From: Janthinobacterium sp.
Lineage (GTDB): Bacteria; Pseudomonadota; Gammaproteobacteria; Burkholderiales; Chitinibacteraceae
DNA length: 64,000 nucleotides
Direction: 5' to 3'
Assembly: GCA_025360045.1 (NCBI GenBank)
Contig: JANYCY010000095.1
Span: forward strand, 169,988 to 233,987
The number at the start of each line of letters is the position of its first letter. Positions within the stretch are counted from its first letter, which is position 1. Shown here in pieces: positions 55,613-64,000 of this stretch. Made by a program: the position numbers and the translations under genes. A model generated the notes under the pieces. That model made no database searches and had not been told where the DNA came from. It was given only the letters and a program-made list of their open reading frames with translations.

Positions 55613-56809
55613 TTAAAGGCCCAGCTTACCGTGTAGTTCTTCTGCTTTGCTGCATGAGCCAGCCAGAATAATCCCGATCAGTGCAAATACATACACGATC
55701 ACGGAAGAGTTCAGTGCCCAGAGCAGGCCGTAGTTCGAGAAGATATACGCTGAAACTGAAGCAAAAATCAGTGTACCGACTGAACCGCAAGTCAGAATGG
55801 TTGAGATCAGGCTTGGAGGCGATACTTTCACTTGCAAGCTGCCGTAGCTGATCAGACCAGAGTAAATACCTGAGTTAAAGAAGCCAAAGCACACCAGTGC
55901 AATGCCGATGACGGTAGCTTGTGGCACGTTAGCGATGGTGGCAATGCTGGCCGCGCCAATAATGGCAGAAACAATTAAAAAGCTACGCAGCGGTACATAA
56001 CGCACGGTGTAGTGGTTAAGCCATAGGCCAATGGCCTTAGAACCCCAGTACATGGTCACATAAAGTGCAGCGGTTTCAACGGGCAACTTGACTGCATTTT
56101 GCAGATAAGTGGGCAGCCACATGGTGAAGACCAGCTCGGCGTAAATAAACGCAAAGGCAGCGAAACACACATAGTAAATTGCTTTGCCCCAAGGCTCTTT
56201 GGCCGAACTGCCGTCCTCGGACTTCACTTCACGCTCTACGGTTGGGAATTTCGCTTTAGCGATCAACACAATCAAGAGTAATGAAATTGCCGACATCAGG
56301 AAGTACATCACCAACCAGCTGGCGTTGTGCTTAAACAGATAGCCCAGAATCACTGGCAATACCACACCGGCAAAGCTGAAGAAGAAGTCGGTGAAAATCA
56401 GGCTAGATGAGCGGTCTTTAGGATCCGGGTTAATCCGCACCACTAAATAACTACCCACAGCCATGGTGATACCGGCCGCAGCACCAATCATCAGTACGGT
56501 AAAACCAAACAGTGTGATCGATGGCACAACGGTCAGTACCACGGTCAGAGCGATGGTGACGGCAGAAGCAATCGCCAACAGTGATTTGATGCTGTATTTC
56601 TGCATCAGCACACCACCCACCAGAATCGGCACAAACAAACCAAAGTTCAGCAGGGTAAACATCTGGCCGATAAAGCCAGGGTCTTTATGAAACGCGGTTG
56701 ATACCGGGCCAAGTACCAAGCCCAGTGTGGTAATTAAAGCGCCAGTAAAGAAATAGCACACGTATGCGATCAGATTTAATCTGCGCTTGGAATCTTTTTG
56801 AACGTCCAT
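55613..56809 (-). CDS. MFS transporter (TsgA/FucP-like), probable nucleoside or purine uptake
   Basis: A 398-residue 12-helix transporter. The opening LIAYVCYFFTGALITTLGLV and MFTLLNFGLFVPILVGGVLM resemble TsgA; the central loop carries VEREVKSEDGSSAKEPWGKA. The ATG is two bases after the punA stop, so the two are translationally coupled. The pairing with a purine nucleoside phosphorylase suggests nucleoside import, but this is inference; the family is not strictly tied to one substrate. Confidence 0.88.
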   Translation of the reverse strand: MDVQKDSKRRLNLIAYVCYFFTGALITTLGLVLGPVSTAFHKDPGFIGQMFTLLNFGLFVPILVGGVLMQKYSIKSLLAIASAVTIALTVVLTVVPSITLFGFTVLMIGAAAGITMAVGSYLVVRINPDPKDRSSSLIFTDFFFSFAGVVLPVILGYLFKHNASWLVMYFLMSAISLLLIVLIAKAKFPTVEREVKSEDGSSAKEPWGKAIYYVCFAAFAFIYAELVFTMWLPTYLQNAVKLPVETAALYVTMYWGSKAIGLWLNHYTVRYVPLRSFLIVSAIIGAASIATIANVPQATVIGIALVCFGFFNSGIYSGLISYGSLQVKVSPPSLISTILTCGSVGTLIFASVSAYIFSNYGLLWALNSSVIVYVFALIGIILAGSCSKAEELHGKLGL

Positions 56810-56811
56810 GA

Positions 56812-57642
56812 TTACAGAGCCACCACAATGTTTTTAACCCACTTAGAAAACTTCTCGGATACGCTATTGGCCACATCGACCACGGCTGCGTGGTTGTGAT
56901 GGGTTTTAGCTAGGCCGGTTGCCATATTGGTAATGCAGGAAATACCCAGCACTTCCATGCCAAAGTAATTAGCCATAATCACTTCGTAAACAGTCGACAT
57001 CCCTACTGAATCTGCGCCGTAGGATTGAACCATTTTAATTTCAGCGCGGGTTTCGTAAGTTGGGCCGGTCATCTTTACATAGGTGCCTTTCTTAGGCGCA
57101 ACGCCAGATTCGGCCGCCAGTGATTCAGCCAGTGCGATAAGGCGTGGTGAATATGGTGCAGTTTGGTCTAAGAAACGCGGGCCTGCGGCATCGTCGTTTT
57201 TGCCGATCAGTGGGTGATTGCCTGTCAGGTTGATATGATCATCAATAATCATGATGTCACCTGCAGTAAAGCTAGGGTTGCAGCCACCTGCCGCATTGCT
57301 GACGATAAGCTGCTTAACGCCCAGCTCTTTAAACACAGCAATCGGGAATGTCACTTCTTGTGGGGTGTAGCCTTCGTAGTAATGAAAGCGGCCTTCCATA
57401 ATCAATACGTTTTTACCATCTGCCACTTCAGCAATGGTCAGCTTGCCCTTATGGCCTGCCACGCTGGATTGTGGGAAATGGGGAATGTCACCGTAAGAAA
57501 TACTGGTCAATACTTTGACGATCTTAGTGAAGTCGCCCAAACCAGAGCCTAGAATCACTGCTGTTTCTGGGATGGTATGAGTAAAGGCTTTTTGCAGATG
57601 TGCTGCGACCAGCTTGGCTTCTTCATGATGAACGTTATTCAT
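56812..57642 (-). CDS. punA: Purine nucleoside phosphorylase (trimeric type)
   Basis: A 276-residue enzyme splitting inosine/guanosine with phosphate to base and ribose-1-phosphate. Motifs: AVILGSGLGDFTKIV (phosphate loop), AGHKGKLTIAE, LIMEGRFHYYEGY, LIVSNAAGGCNPSF, DHINLTGNHPLIG, TYVKMTGPTYETRAEIKM and GISCITNMATGLA, containing the catalytic asparagine. AGGA lies nine bases before the ATG. It is the first gene of an operon with the MFS transporter; together they form a salvage unit. Confidence 0.95.
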   Translation of the reverse strand: MNNVHHEEAKLVAAHLQKAFTHTIPETAVILGSGLGDFTKIVKVLTSISYGDIPHFPQSSVAGHKGKLTIAEVADGKNVLIMEGRFHYYEGYTPQEVTFPIAVFKELGVKQLIVSNAAGGCNPSFTAGDIMIIDDHINLTGNHPLIGKNDDAAGPRFLDQTAPYSPRLIALAESLAAESGVAPKKGTYVKMTGPTYETRAEIKMVQSYGADSVGMSTVYEVIMANYFGMEVLGISCITNMATGLAKTHHNHAAVVDVANSVSEKFSKWVKNIVVAL

Positions 57643-58309
57643 GGTAGAAATCCTATTGTTGTGTTTTGTGTGTGTTTGAAAATTTAATAATTATTTCAGC
57701 TCTTCAATAGCGTATTTGTAATCGATTGATTTAAAGCTTGAGTTGTTTTAGATCAAGTTGATTCAGATTGTACGGGATTTTGTTTGTTAAATGAATAGAT
57801 AGGCGAATGGTCAATTTTTTTGAAGAGGCGATTCTCTATTATCAGCAAACACACAGGCATAAGGTGAATTAATTACATTAATCAATACTTGAAAAAATAG
57901 CCTAGTTAATACAATGGATTACCCTTAGTTCTTATCCGGCAGGCGTGGGCTTATTTCCGGTACTTATTGATGATGATCAATGGTTTTTAAATATTTTTTG
58001 CTCAATGTTATTTGATATCTGATTGCATTTTATTTTAGATATTGATCAATATTGGGGCAGATTAGCTTAAGTGGCTTTTTATTTTTGGAAAAAGTAGTTT
58101 TACTACTTAATTGAGCCACTTATATTGGCTATGCCTTATGTAATCAATAACATAGTCGCTATTCCAAGATTTAATATGCGGTATTTATGAGAAAATAATG
58201 CGATTGTGGGCTTTATTCATTTACCCCTTGTTTAGGGGTAAATGAATGTTTAGCAACTAACTATTGGTATGCAATATTCCAGCAAATCAATGCCTTGCAG
58301 GAAGATTGA
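57643..58309. other. 667-base AT-rich intergenic region
   Basis: It lies upstream of punA and downstream of the antiporter gene. The part next to punA should hold its promoter; a TTTAGATCAAGTTGATTC word near 57749 is a weak dyad. No terminator for the antiporter gene, RNA gene or repeat was identified. Confidence 0.4.
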
Positions 58310-59623
58310 TTAAAGGCTCATCACCGCTACCCAGCCAAAAGCGAGTACCGGCAAATTAAAGTGCAAGAAAGTCGGTACAACCGTGTCCCACATATGATCG
58401 TGCTGGCCGTCGATATTTAAGCCTGCCGTTGGCCCCAGAGTGGAGTCCGCAGCGGGCGAGCCTGCATCTCCCAAGGCCCCTGCCGTACCAATCAGGCAGA
58501 CAATCGCTTCTGGGCTTAAGCCTAATTTCATGGCCAGTGGCACATAAATGGTGGCAAGAATAGGTACGGTAGAGAAAGATGAGCCAATGCCCAGCGTTAC
58601 AATCAAGCCCACCAGCAGCATTAAGAACACCGCGAGTGGCTTGTTGCCGCCGATATATTGCATGGAGTGCTCAACTAAGCTGGTGACATCCCCAGTGGCT
58701 TTGAGCACTTCGGCAAAGCCAGAGGCGGCAATCATAATGAGGCCAATCCCTGCCATCATTTTCATGCCTTCCGCAAAAATGCCATCGGCTTTATTGAGCG
58801 GCACGGCACCACCCAGCACGCAAATCACAAAACCAGCCAATGCACCAAACAGCATGGAATCGGCATAAAGCTGGGTGATAAACGTACCCACCATCGCCAG
58901 CCCAGCCACACAAAGGCTGCGGCGGCTGTATTGAATGTCTTCGCGCTCTACAGCGGCGATGGCATCAATATTGTATTGGCGGGGTTTACGGTAGCTGATA
59001 AACACGGCGATCAGTAAGCCTGTCACCATCCCCAGTGCAGGCAGCGCCATCGCGCGCATCACATCCACATGGCTGGCGTCTAAGCCTGATTTAGCAATAT
59101 TACCGAGCAAAATCTGCTGTAGGAAAATTTCACCAAAACCCACAGGGAAAACCATATAAGGTGTGACCAGACCAAACGTCAGAATACAGGCCAGCAAACG
59201 CCGGTCTACTTTCAGTTTGGCTAAGGTATAGAGCAGCGGCGGCACCACCAGCGGAATAAAGGCAATATGAATGGGTAGAATATTTTGCGAGGCAATGGCA
59301 AGGCCAAGCAGCGCCAGAATAATTCCCCATTTGATTTTTGTGCCGGTGCTGCTTTGCTTTGCTAGCTTGGCAAGGCCATCGGCCATGGCATGCGGCAAGC
59401 CCGATTCGGCCAATGCGAGTGCAAATGCGCCCAAGAGAGCGTAAGACAGCGCAATGCCTGCGCCACCACCAAGGCCAGAATTAAAGGCGGCAAGCGTTGC
59501 TGCAATATTCAGCCCGCCAAACAGGCCACCTGCCATTGCGCTCACTAAAATGCTGATCACCACATTAACGCGGCTAAGAGAGAGTGCCAGCATCAGCGTG
59601 ACGGCAATTAAGACGGCATTCAT
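58310..59623 (-). CDS. NhaC-type Na+/H+ antiporter family transporter (YuiF-like)
   Basis: A ~437-residue membrane protein with about eleven hydrophobic helices, starting NAVLIAVTLMLALSLSRVNV. It has ALLGLAIASQNILPIHIAFI, LLVGLIVTLGIGSSFSTVPI and LIGTAGALGDAGSPAADSTL, typical of this antiporter-like family; some members import amino acids such as histidine instead. The ATG at 59623 gives the usual length although its ribosome site is weak; a longer frame opens at TTG 27 codons upstream. It diverges from lysP. Confidence 0.87.
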   Translation of the reverse strand: MNAVLIAVTLMLALSLSRVNVVISILVSAMAGGLFGGLNIAATLAAFNSGLGGGAGIALSYALLGAFALALAESGLPHAMADGLAKLAKQSSTGTKIKWGIILALLGLAIASQNILPIHIAFIPLVVPPLLYTLAKLKVDRRLLACILTFGLVTPYMVFPVGFGEIFLQQILLGNIAKSGLDASHVDVMRAMALPALGMVTGLLIAVFISYRKPRQYNIDAIAAVEREDIQYSRRSLCVAGLAMVGTFITQLYADSMLFGALAGFVICVLGGAVPLNKADGIFAEGMKMMAGIGLIMIAASGFAEVLKATGDVTSLVEHSMQYIGGNKPLAVFLMLLVGLIVTLGIGSSFSTVPILATIYVPLAMKLGLSPEAIVCLIGTAGALGDAGSPAADSTLGPTAGLNIDGQHDHMWDTVVPTFLHFNLPVLAFGWVAVMSL

Positions 59624-59849
59624 AAGTGGATTCGGTGGGGAAAAAAACCGGACTTTAACCCGTGATGGGAATTTCTGCTGCAAGAAATGCTGAACTTTCT
59701 GCAAAACGGTGTTATTCCCGATCGCATATTTATCTGTGTAAGAAATGTTTTTCTGGTGCTAACATCACGCGCCGCTGCCTATTGGCCGGATTTTTCTGCT
59801 GTATTTTGCAATGCTTTAAAGTGCTTTAATGCTAGAAAAGGAAGAAGTA

Positions 59850-61313
59850 ATGATTGGAGAAGATACAGGTCAGGCCCATGGGCTAAAGCGTAATTTACGC
59901 GCCCGCCATCTCACCATGATCGCCATTGGCGGATCAATTGGTACGGGGCTATTTGTGGCTTCTGGCGCGACGGTTGCGCAAGCTGGGCCGGGCGGCGCTT
60001 TGCTTGCTTATGCTGTGATCGGGCTGATGGTCTACTTTTTAATGACCAGCCTTGCCGAAATGGCCGCCTATATGCCGGTCTCTGGTTCTTTTTCTACTTA
60101 TGGCGCTAAATTTGTTGAGCCGGGCTTTGGCTTCGCATTGGGCTGGAACTATTGGTACAACTGGGCGGTAACGATTGCCGTAGAGTTGGCTGCGGCCAGT
60201 ATGGTGATGAAATTCTGGTTTCCAGATAGCTCCGGCATGATGTGGAGCGCCTTATTTTTAGGCATTATGTTTACGCTGAATTTTATCTCGGTAAAAGGCT
60301 TTGGCGAGGCGGAATACTGGTTCTCTCTTATTAAAGTAGTGACGGTGATTGTCTTTATCGGCACCGGCCTCTTGATGGTATTCGGCATTATGAAAGGCAC
60401 CCACGCGGTGGGGCTGGAAAACTTCACCATGGGCGACGGGCCTTTTGTAGGGGGATTCCCCGCCATGCTTGGGGTGGCGATGATTGCCGGATTCTCTTTT
60501 CAGGGCACCGAGTTAATCGGTATTGCCGCTGGTGAATCGGCCAATCCAGAAAAAGATATCCCCCGTGCAATTAAGCAAGTCTTCTGGCGCATTCTATTGT
60601 TTTATGTATTTGCCATTTTAATTATTGGCCTGTTGATTCCCTACACCGATCCTAATCTATTAAAGGGCGATGTCTCTGATATTGGTGTTAGCCCCTTTAC
60701 CTTGGTATTTAAAAATGCCGGTATTGCCTTTGCCGCCAGCTTAATGAATACCGTGATTTTAACGGCCATTTTATCGGCAGGTAATTCAGGCATGTATGCA
60801 TCCACACGCATGTTGTATTCCTTAGCCACCGAAGGCAAAGCGCCTAAGATATTTGCTCAATTATCCAGTAATGGCGTACCCAGAAACGCGCTCTATGCCA
60901 CGACCGTGGTGGGGATGCTGTGCTTCTTTGCCTCTATTTTTGGTGATAAAACAGTTTATCTGTGGCTATTAAATACCTCAGGGATGACCGGCTTTATTGC
61001 TTGGCTTGGCATTGCCATTTGCCATTATCGCTTTCGCAAAGGCTATATCGCCCAAGGCCGTGATTTAAAAGCGCTACCTTATCGCTCCCGCTTTTATCCT
61101 ATCGGGCCGCTGTTTGCTTTTGCGCTTTGTATGGTGATTATGCTGGGCCAAAATTATCAGGCTTTTATGGCCGGTAACATCGATTGGGCCAGTGTTGCTG
61201 CTACTTATATTGGCATTCCACTCTTCTTTATAATTTGGTTGGGATATAAATATAAAAATAAAAGCAAATTTGTATCGCTATCTACAATGGATTTAGACAG
61301 TCAGCGGGATTAA
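59850..61313 (+). CDS. lysP: Lysine-specific permease LysP
   Basis: A 487-residue amino acid/proton symporter with 12 helices. Long stretches match Escherichia coli LysP, for instance RARHLTMIAIGGSIGTGLF, PVSGSFSTYG, GFALGWNYWYNWAVTIA, GFGEAEYWFSLIKVVTVIVF, GFSFQGTELIGIAAGES and LWLLNTSGMTGFIAWLGIAI. The ATG at 59850 follows AGGAAG; the frame extends seven codons further upstream. It is monocistronic, ended by a terminator. In E. coli LysP also regulates CadC; no cad genes are seen here. Confidence 0.95.
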   Translation: MIGEDTGQAHGLKRNLRARHLTMIAIGGSIGTGLFVASGATVAQAGPGGALLAYAVIGLMVYFLMTSLAEMAAYMPVSGSFSTYGAKFVEPGFGFALGWNYWYNWAVTIAVELAAASMVMKFWFPDSSGMMWSALFLGIMFTLNFISVKGFGEAEYWFSLIKVVTVIVFIGTGLLMVFGIMKGTHAVGLENFTMGDGPFVGGFPAMLGVAMIAGFSFQGTELIGIAAGESANPEKDIPRAIKQVFWRILLFYVFAILIIGLLIPYTDPNLLKGDVSDIGVSPFTLVFKNAGIAFAASLMNTVILTAILSAGNSGMYASTRMLYSLATEGKAPKIFAQLSSNGVPRNALYATTVVGMLCFFASIFGDKTVYLWLLNTSGMTGFIAWLGIAICHYRFRKGYIAQGRDLKALPYRSRFYPIGPLFAFALCMVIMLGQNYQAFMAGNIDWASVAATYIGIPLFFIIWLGYKYKNKSKFVSLSTMDLDSQRD

Positions 61314-61332
61314 GCGTAAGCCTCGCTCAAGC

Positions 61333-61367
61333 AAAATGCCCCAGTCTGTGATTGGGGCATTTTTTTA
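61333..61367 (+). terminator. Intrinsic terminator after lysP
   Basis: The stem AAAATGCCCCA / TGGGGCATTTT with a nine-base loop and seven T. Confidence 0.9.
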
Positions 61368-61635
61368 GCTCATTGCATCCGCCATTTTTTTGTTTGCCCC
61401 TGTTCTTGCCCAATATTTTATCGTGATGGCCGTGCAAATACGGGTTTGCTGTTGGAGCGGGAATGGACAAGCTGAAGGAATCAGCGACTGCAATTAATAA
61501 AGAGAATAAAACGCTTTAAGAAATGCATACACCACTGTGCGCAGTGTGAAATTAAATATCTTGCAGGGAAAATCTGAAAAGCTAAGATTAGATTGTGAGG
61601 TGTATTTTTTAATCATTTACTCATTGGAAATAACC

Positions 61636-63249
61636 TTGAAAATTACTCACCGGCTTACTTTATTAGTGGCTACAACCGCCATATCCATCTTGGTTTTGAT
61701 TACAGTCAGCTTTTTAAAGCTGAGTGCAATTAATGTGCTGGTAGAAGAGGTGGTGGCCAATGTGATGCCTTCTTTAGAAACGCTCAATGATGCCGAGCTG
61801 GCTTTTATGGCCGCCCGCCGCATGGAATTAAGCCACATCATTGAAAGCGATCCTCAGCAAAAGCAGGCGCAGATCAATAAAATGCAAAACTCGCTGGCAG
61901 AGGTCGACCGCTTTTTGAAAAACTATGAGAAATTTATTGATGATGATACAGATCGGAAAAACCTGGCTGCAGCCGTGGCAGAGCTGGCCATTTTAAAGCC
62001 GCTGATTGCTGAAGGCGCTCGTTTTTCGCTGACCCAGCCGCCCGAGGAAGCGCGCAGTTATATTTCTAAAACTGTCACGCCGCAGGCTGAAAAATTTTCA
62101 GCGGCCTTAAGTACTGCAAAAGCGCATAACAGTGATTATTCCAAAGAAGCCAGCCGCGAAGTTAAAGCTCAGATATCGAATGCCATTGTTTCCTCTTTAA
62201 CCGTGGGCTGTGCCTTATTGTTTCTGGCTTTTGGCTTAGGAATCTGGATTACCCTGGGGATTAAAAAACCGTTGCAGGATTTACGCCAGTTTTTAGTTGA
62301 TTTAGGCACAAATTATGATTTCACCCTGCGCATGAAAGTAAGCGGGAATGATGAAATTGCCGAATCCTTAAATGCCTTAAACGGCCTGCTGGATACACTG
62401 CAAGGCAGCTTGCAGCAGCTGCACCGCATTGGCCGGGATGTAACGGGCACGGCGGGTGAGTTGTCTGAAAGCAGCCATGAGCTGTCTAAGGCATCTCAGC
62501 ATGTCAGTGGGGCCGCATCCAGCATGGCAGCGGGTGTTGAAGAGGTGACTGTCAGTATCGGCCTGGTGGCAGACCGGAGCAGCCAGTGTGACCGCACCGC
62601 GCGTGAGGCAGGCAGGATGGCTGCAAGTGGTGGTGATGTGATTGAAAGCACGATTCAGAGTATTCAGCAAATTGCTGCGGAAGTACGTGTTTCAGCTGCG
62701 CAAATTGAATCGCTGAAAGAGCGCACCGCCAGCATTAATAGCGTTGTGAATGTAATTAAAGAGATTGCAGATCAGACTAATTTATTAGCACTTAATGCGG
62801 CAATTGAAGCCGCGCGGGCAGGGGAGCAGGGCCGGGGCTTTGCGGTGGTTGCAGATGAAGTGCGCAAGCTTGCCGAACGAACCAGCCTTTCAACGCGGGA
62901 AATTATTTCTACGGTGAGCGCGATTCAAAGTGAAGCGAATGCAACGGTTCTGAGCATGCAACAGGCAGTTAAACAAGTTGAGCATGGCGTGCAATGCGCC
63001 CAGGAAGCAAGTACGGCCATTGCCAGCATTCGTCAAAACGCAGATCAGGTGGTGGAGCAGGTCAGCGAAATCAGTGACTCCATGCGCGAGCAAAGCTCGG
63101 CTAGCAATATGATGGCGCAGCAGGTAGAGCAAGTGGCGCAGATGTCAGAGGAAAGCAGCTCTGTTGCCCAGAATACCGCCAACGAAAGTGCACGCCTGCG
63201 GCAGCTGAGCAGCGAGCTGGATGAGGCGATTGCTTATTATCGGGTGTAA
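61636..63249 (+). CDS. Transmembrane methyl-accepting chemotaxis protein with four-helix-bundle sensor
   Basis: A ~537-residue receptor. A first membrane helix (~9-30), a ~155-residue periplasmic helical domain ([20 protein letters not shown] suggests a 4HB_MCP type), a second helix (~183-210), HAMP (~212-265), and the signalling domain with [20 protein letters not shown]. The TTG at 61636 has GGAAA eight bases upstream and gives the typical [10 protein letters not shown] start; a GTG 33 codons earlier is the alternative. There is no CheR-tethering tail. A GC-rich hairpin (GCAGGGGG / CCCCCTGC) follows ~30 bases after the stop. The ligand is unknown. Confidence 0.9.
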   Translation: MKITHRLTLLVATTAISILVLITVSFLKLSAINVLVEEVVANVMPSLETLNDAELAFMAARRMELSHIIESDPQQKQAQINKMQNSLAEVDRFLKNYEKFIDDDTDRKNLAAAVAELAILKPLIAEGARFSLTQPPEEARSYISKTVTPQAEKFSAALSTAKAHNSDYSKEASREVKAQISNAIVSSLTVGCALLFLAFGLGIWITLGIKKPLQDLRQFLVDLGTNYDFTLRMKVSGNDEIAESLNALNGLLDTLQGSLQQLHRIGRDVTGTAGELSESSHELSKASQHVSGAASSMAAGVEEVTVSIGLVADRSSQCDRTAREAGRMAASGGDVIESTIQSIQQIAAEVRVSAAQIESLKERTASINSVVNVIKEIADQTNLLALNAAIEAARAGEQGRGFAVVADEVRKLAERTSLSTREIISTVSAIQSEANATVLSMQQAVKQVEHGVQCAQEASTAIASIRQNADQVVEQVSEISDSMREQSSASNMMAQQVEQVAQMSEESSSVAQNTANESARLRQLSSELDEAIAYYRV

Positions 63250-63326
63250 TGCATGGGCTCAGGATTGGGCCTGTAAGATACCGCAGGGGGCTTGCAGCAC
63301 CCCCTGCTATTGCACTTGCAAGTGGG

Positions 63327-63720
63327 TTACAAACCGCCCGTGGGTATCTTGATCTGCCTGATATATTCTTTCATGCAAGTATCAAAATGGTGCTCGGCAA
63401 AAGCCTGCCGGGCAATTACGTTGTAGCGGTCGCGCAGGCTCTCCTGACCTAAGGCAAATGCAGCGTAAAGCTGGATATGAGGGGTGGGCAAAGCAAGGAC
63501 ACGCACCGGCATATTGGCCCATTTGGCAAAATACAAGACCGTGGCCGAGCTGGAAAACTACACTGCATCCAGCCGACCAGATGCCAGCGATTTCATATTT
63601 GAGGATTCCCAATCCTATAAAATCTTGCCCATCTAGGAAGTGGCGGGGAAGGACGACTTCTGGAGTATCAAAAAGAAAAGGGCCTTGGGGGCAGGTCTTG
63701 CATTAACATATTTTCAAATC
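63327..63720 (-). pseudogene. Decayed family-3 solute-binding protein gene (C-terminal remnant)
   Basis: On the minus strand one frame reads MKSLASGRLDAV, a stop, then FSSSATVLYFAKWANMPVRV and LALPTPHIQLYAAFALGQES to a normal end at 63327. The SGRLDAV element and C-terminal pattern are those of PBPb/family-3 amino-acid-type binding proteins. At least two further in-frame stops lie upstream (near 63635 and 63615), and no N-terminal half or signal peptide can be found. It is a non-functional relic. Confidence 0.7.
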
Positions 63721-63774
63721 TAGGCTGACTTTGCTATGTGCTAATGCAAGAACTGACTCCCTTGTGCTTCTTTT

Positions 63775-63799
63775 TATGTCAAATGTAAGGCTTGACCCT
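63775..63799 (-). repeat. Half-copy of the GGGTCAG-ended element
   Basis: On the minus strand it reads AGGGTCAAGCCTTACATTTG, matching the right end of the element at 54878-54975. No partner end is visible nearby. Confidence 0.55.
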
Positions 63800-63904
63800 A
63801 TGGGTTTCGACTCAGCTGTTCGCTTGAATGTCTTGTTAGGCGTAAAAAAAGATTAGCTCATAAGTACCCAAGCATAAATTATCCAATCTTTTTAAATCAT
63901 GCAT

Positions 63905-63985
63905 TTTTCGTAGGGTGCAAAACGCCGTAGGCGTTACGCACCAAGGGCTGGTGCGCAAGAAAGGCACTTGCACACCCTACGAAAA
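63905..63985. repeat. Palindromic TAGGGTGCAA repeat
   Basis: Arms TTTTCGTAGGGTGCAA and TTGCACACCCTACGAAAA enclose ACGCCGTAGGCGTTACGC and a GGTGCGCAAGAAA stretch. The core is the same as the interior of element B at 41.69-41.77 kb, here free of the 18-base outer ends. Confidence 0.8.
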
Positions 63986-64000
63986 TCACATATTTTTTCC

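Noticed and set aside
63458..63706. 82-codon plus-strand frame near the window end
   Set aside because: It is antisense to a recognisable decayed binding-protein gene on the minus strand.

Overview
This window looks like a chromosomal segment of a motile, chitin- or amino-sugar-using betaproteobacterium of the order Neisseriales (Chromobacteriaceae/Chitinibacteraceae, something like Iodobacter, Deefgea or Chitinibacter). The evidence is the gene set and order: exbB-exbD-lpxK-trm112-kdsB-adk, a large chemotaxis block, pilU, murI, cysB, and a GlcNAc-type kinase/GntR/ABC importer locus. The genus is inferred; no rRNA or other marker is present.

Layout. 0-18.3 kb is an almost uninterrupted signalling island. 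On the minus strand a complete chemotaxis operon is read leftwards (CheY-like regulator, CheA, CheW, a soluble multi-PAS receptor with a CheR-tethering tail, then the start of CheR). Upstream of it on the same strand lie a membrane receptor, a REC-PP2C-HATPase switch protein with its STAS partner (HsbR/HsbA-like), and a FleS/FlrB-like histidine kinase. Diverging from these on the plus strand are two tandem cheV genes, cheY, cheZ, a second cheA and an EAL-HDOD protein. Two distinct CheA systems therefore sit back to back, with flagellar-regulation modules between them. 18.4-22.3 kb is a minus-strand envelope/housekeeping operon (exbB, exbD, lpxK, trm112, kdsB, adk). 22.9-31 kb holds xseA, a YgjP-like peptidase, a Nudix-ThiE fusion, pilU and a large FAD protein. 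31-43 kb holds a 5'-nucleotidase lipoprotein, a Sel1 protein, catalase, a small kinase, an isochorismatase-fold hydrolase, recQ and murI. 43.2-45.7 kb is a sulfur-assimilation cluster (cysB, TauE/SafE permease, cysH). 46.2-54.4 kb is a sugar-uptake locus (BadF-type amino-sugar kinase, GntR regulator, two paralogous binding proteins, two permeases, one ATPase). 54.6-64 kb holds a small zinc-ribbon protein, a nucleoside salvage pair (MFS + punA), a NhaC-like antiporter, lysP, another receptor and a decayed binding-protein gene.

The most unusual content is non-coding. The gaps carry several families of short mobile or palindromic repeats. (i) A MITE-like element lies exactly at the exbB stop codon and rebuilds it. 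(ii) A ~235-bp repeat occurs four times, and one copy is split by a second element with perfect 9-bp target duplications. (iii) Two elements share the same 18-bp ends and have ~10-bp target duplications but completely different interiors. (iv) A CACAGAG-type repeat occurs five times. These are direct readings of the sequence; their mobility is inferred.

No CRISPR array, rRNA, tRNA, prophage or intact transposase gene was recognised. Where the longest open frame began at an implausible codon, starts were moved to a codon with a Shine-Dalgarno sequence, as noted in each entry.
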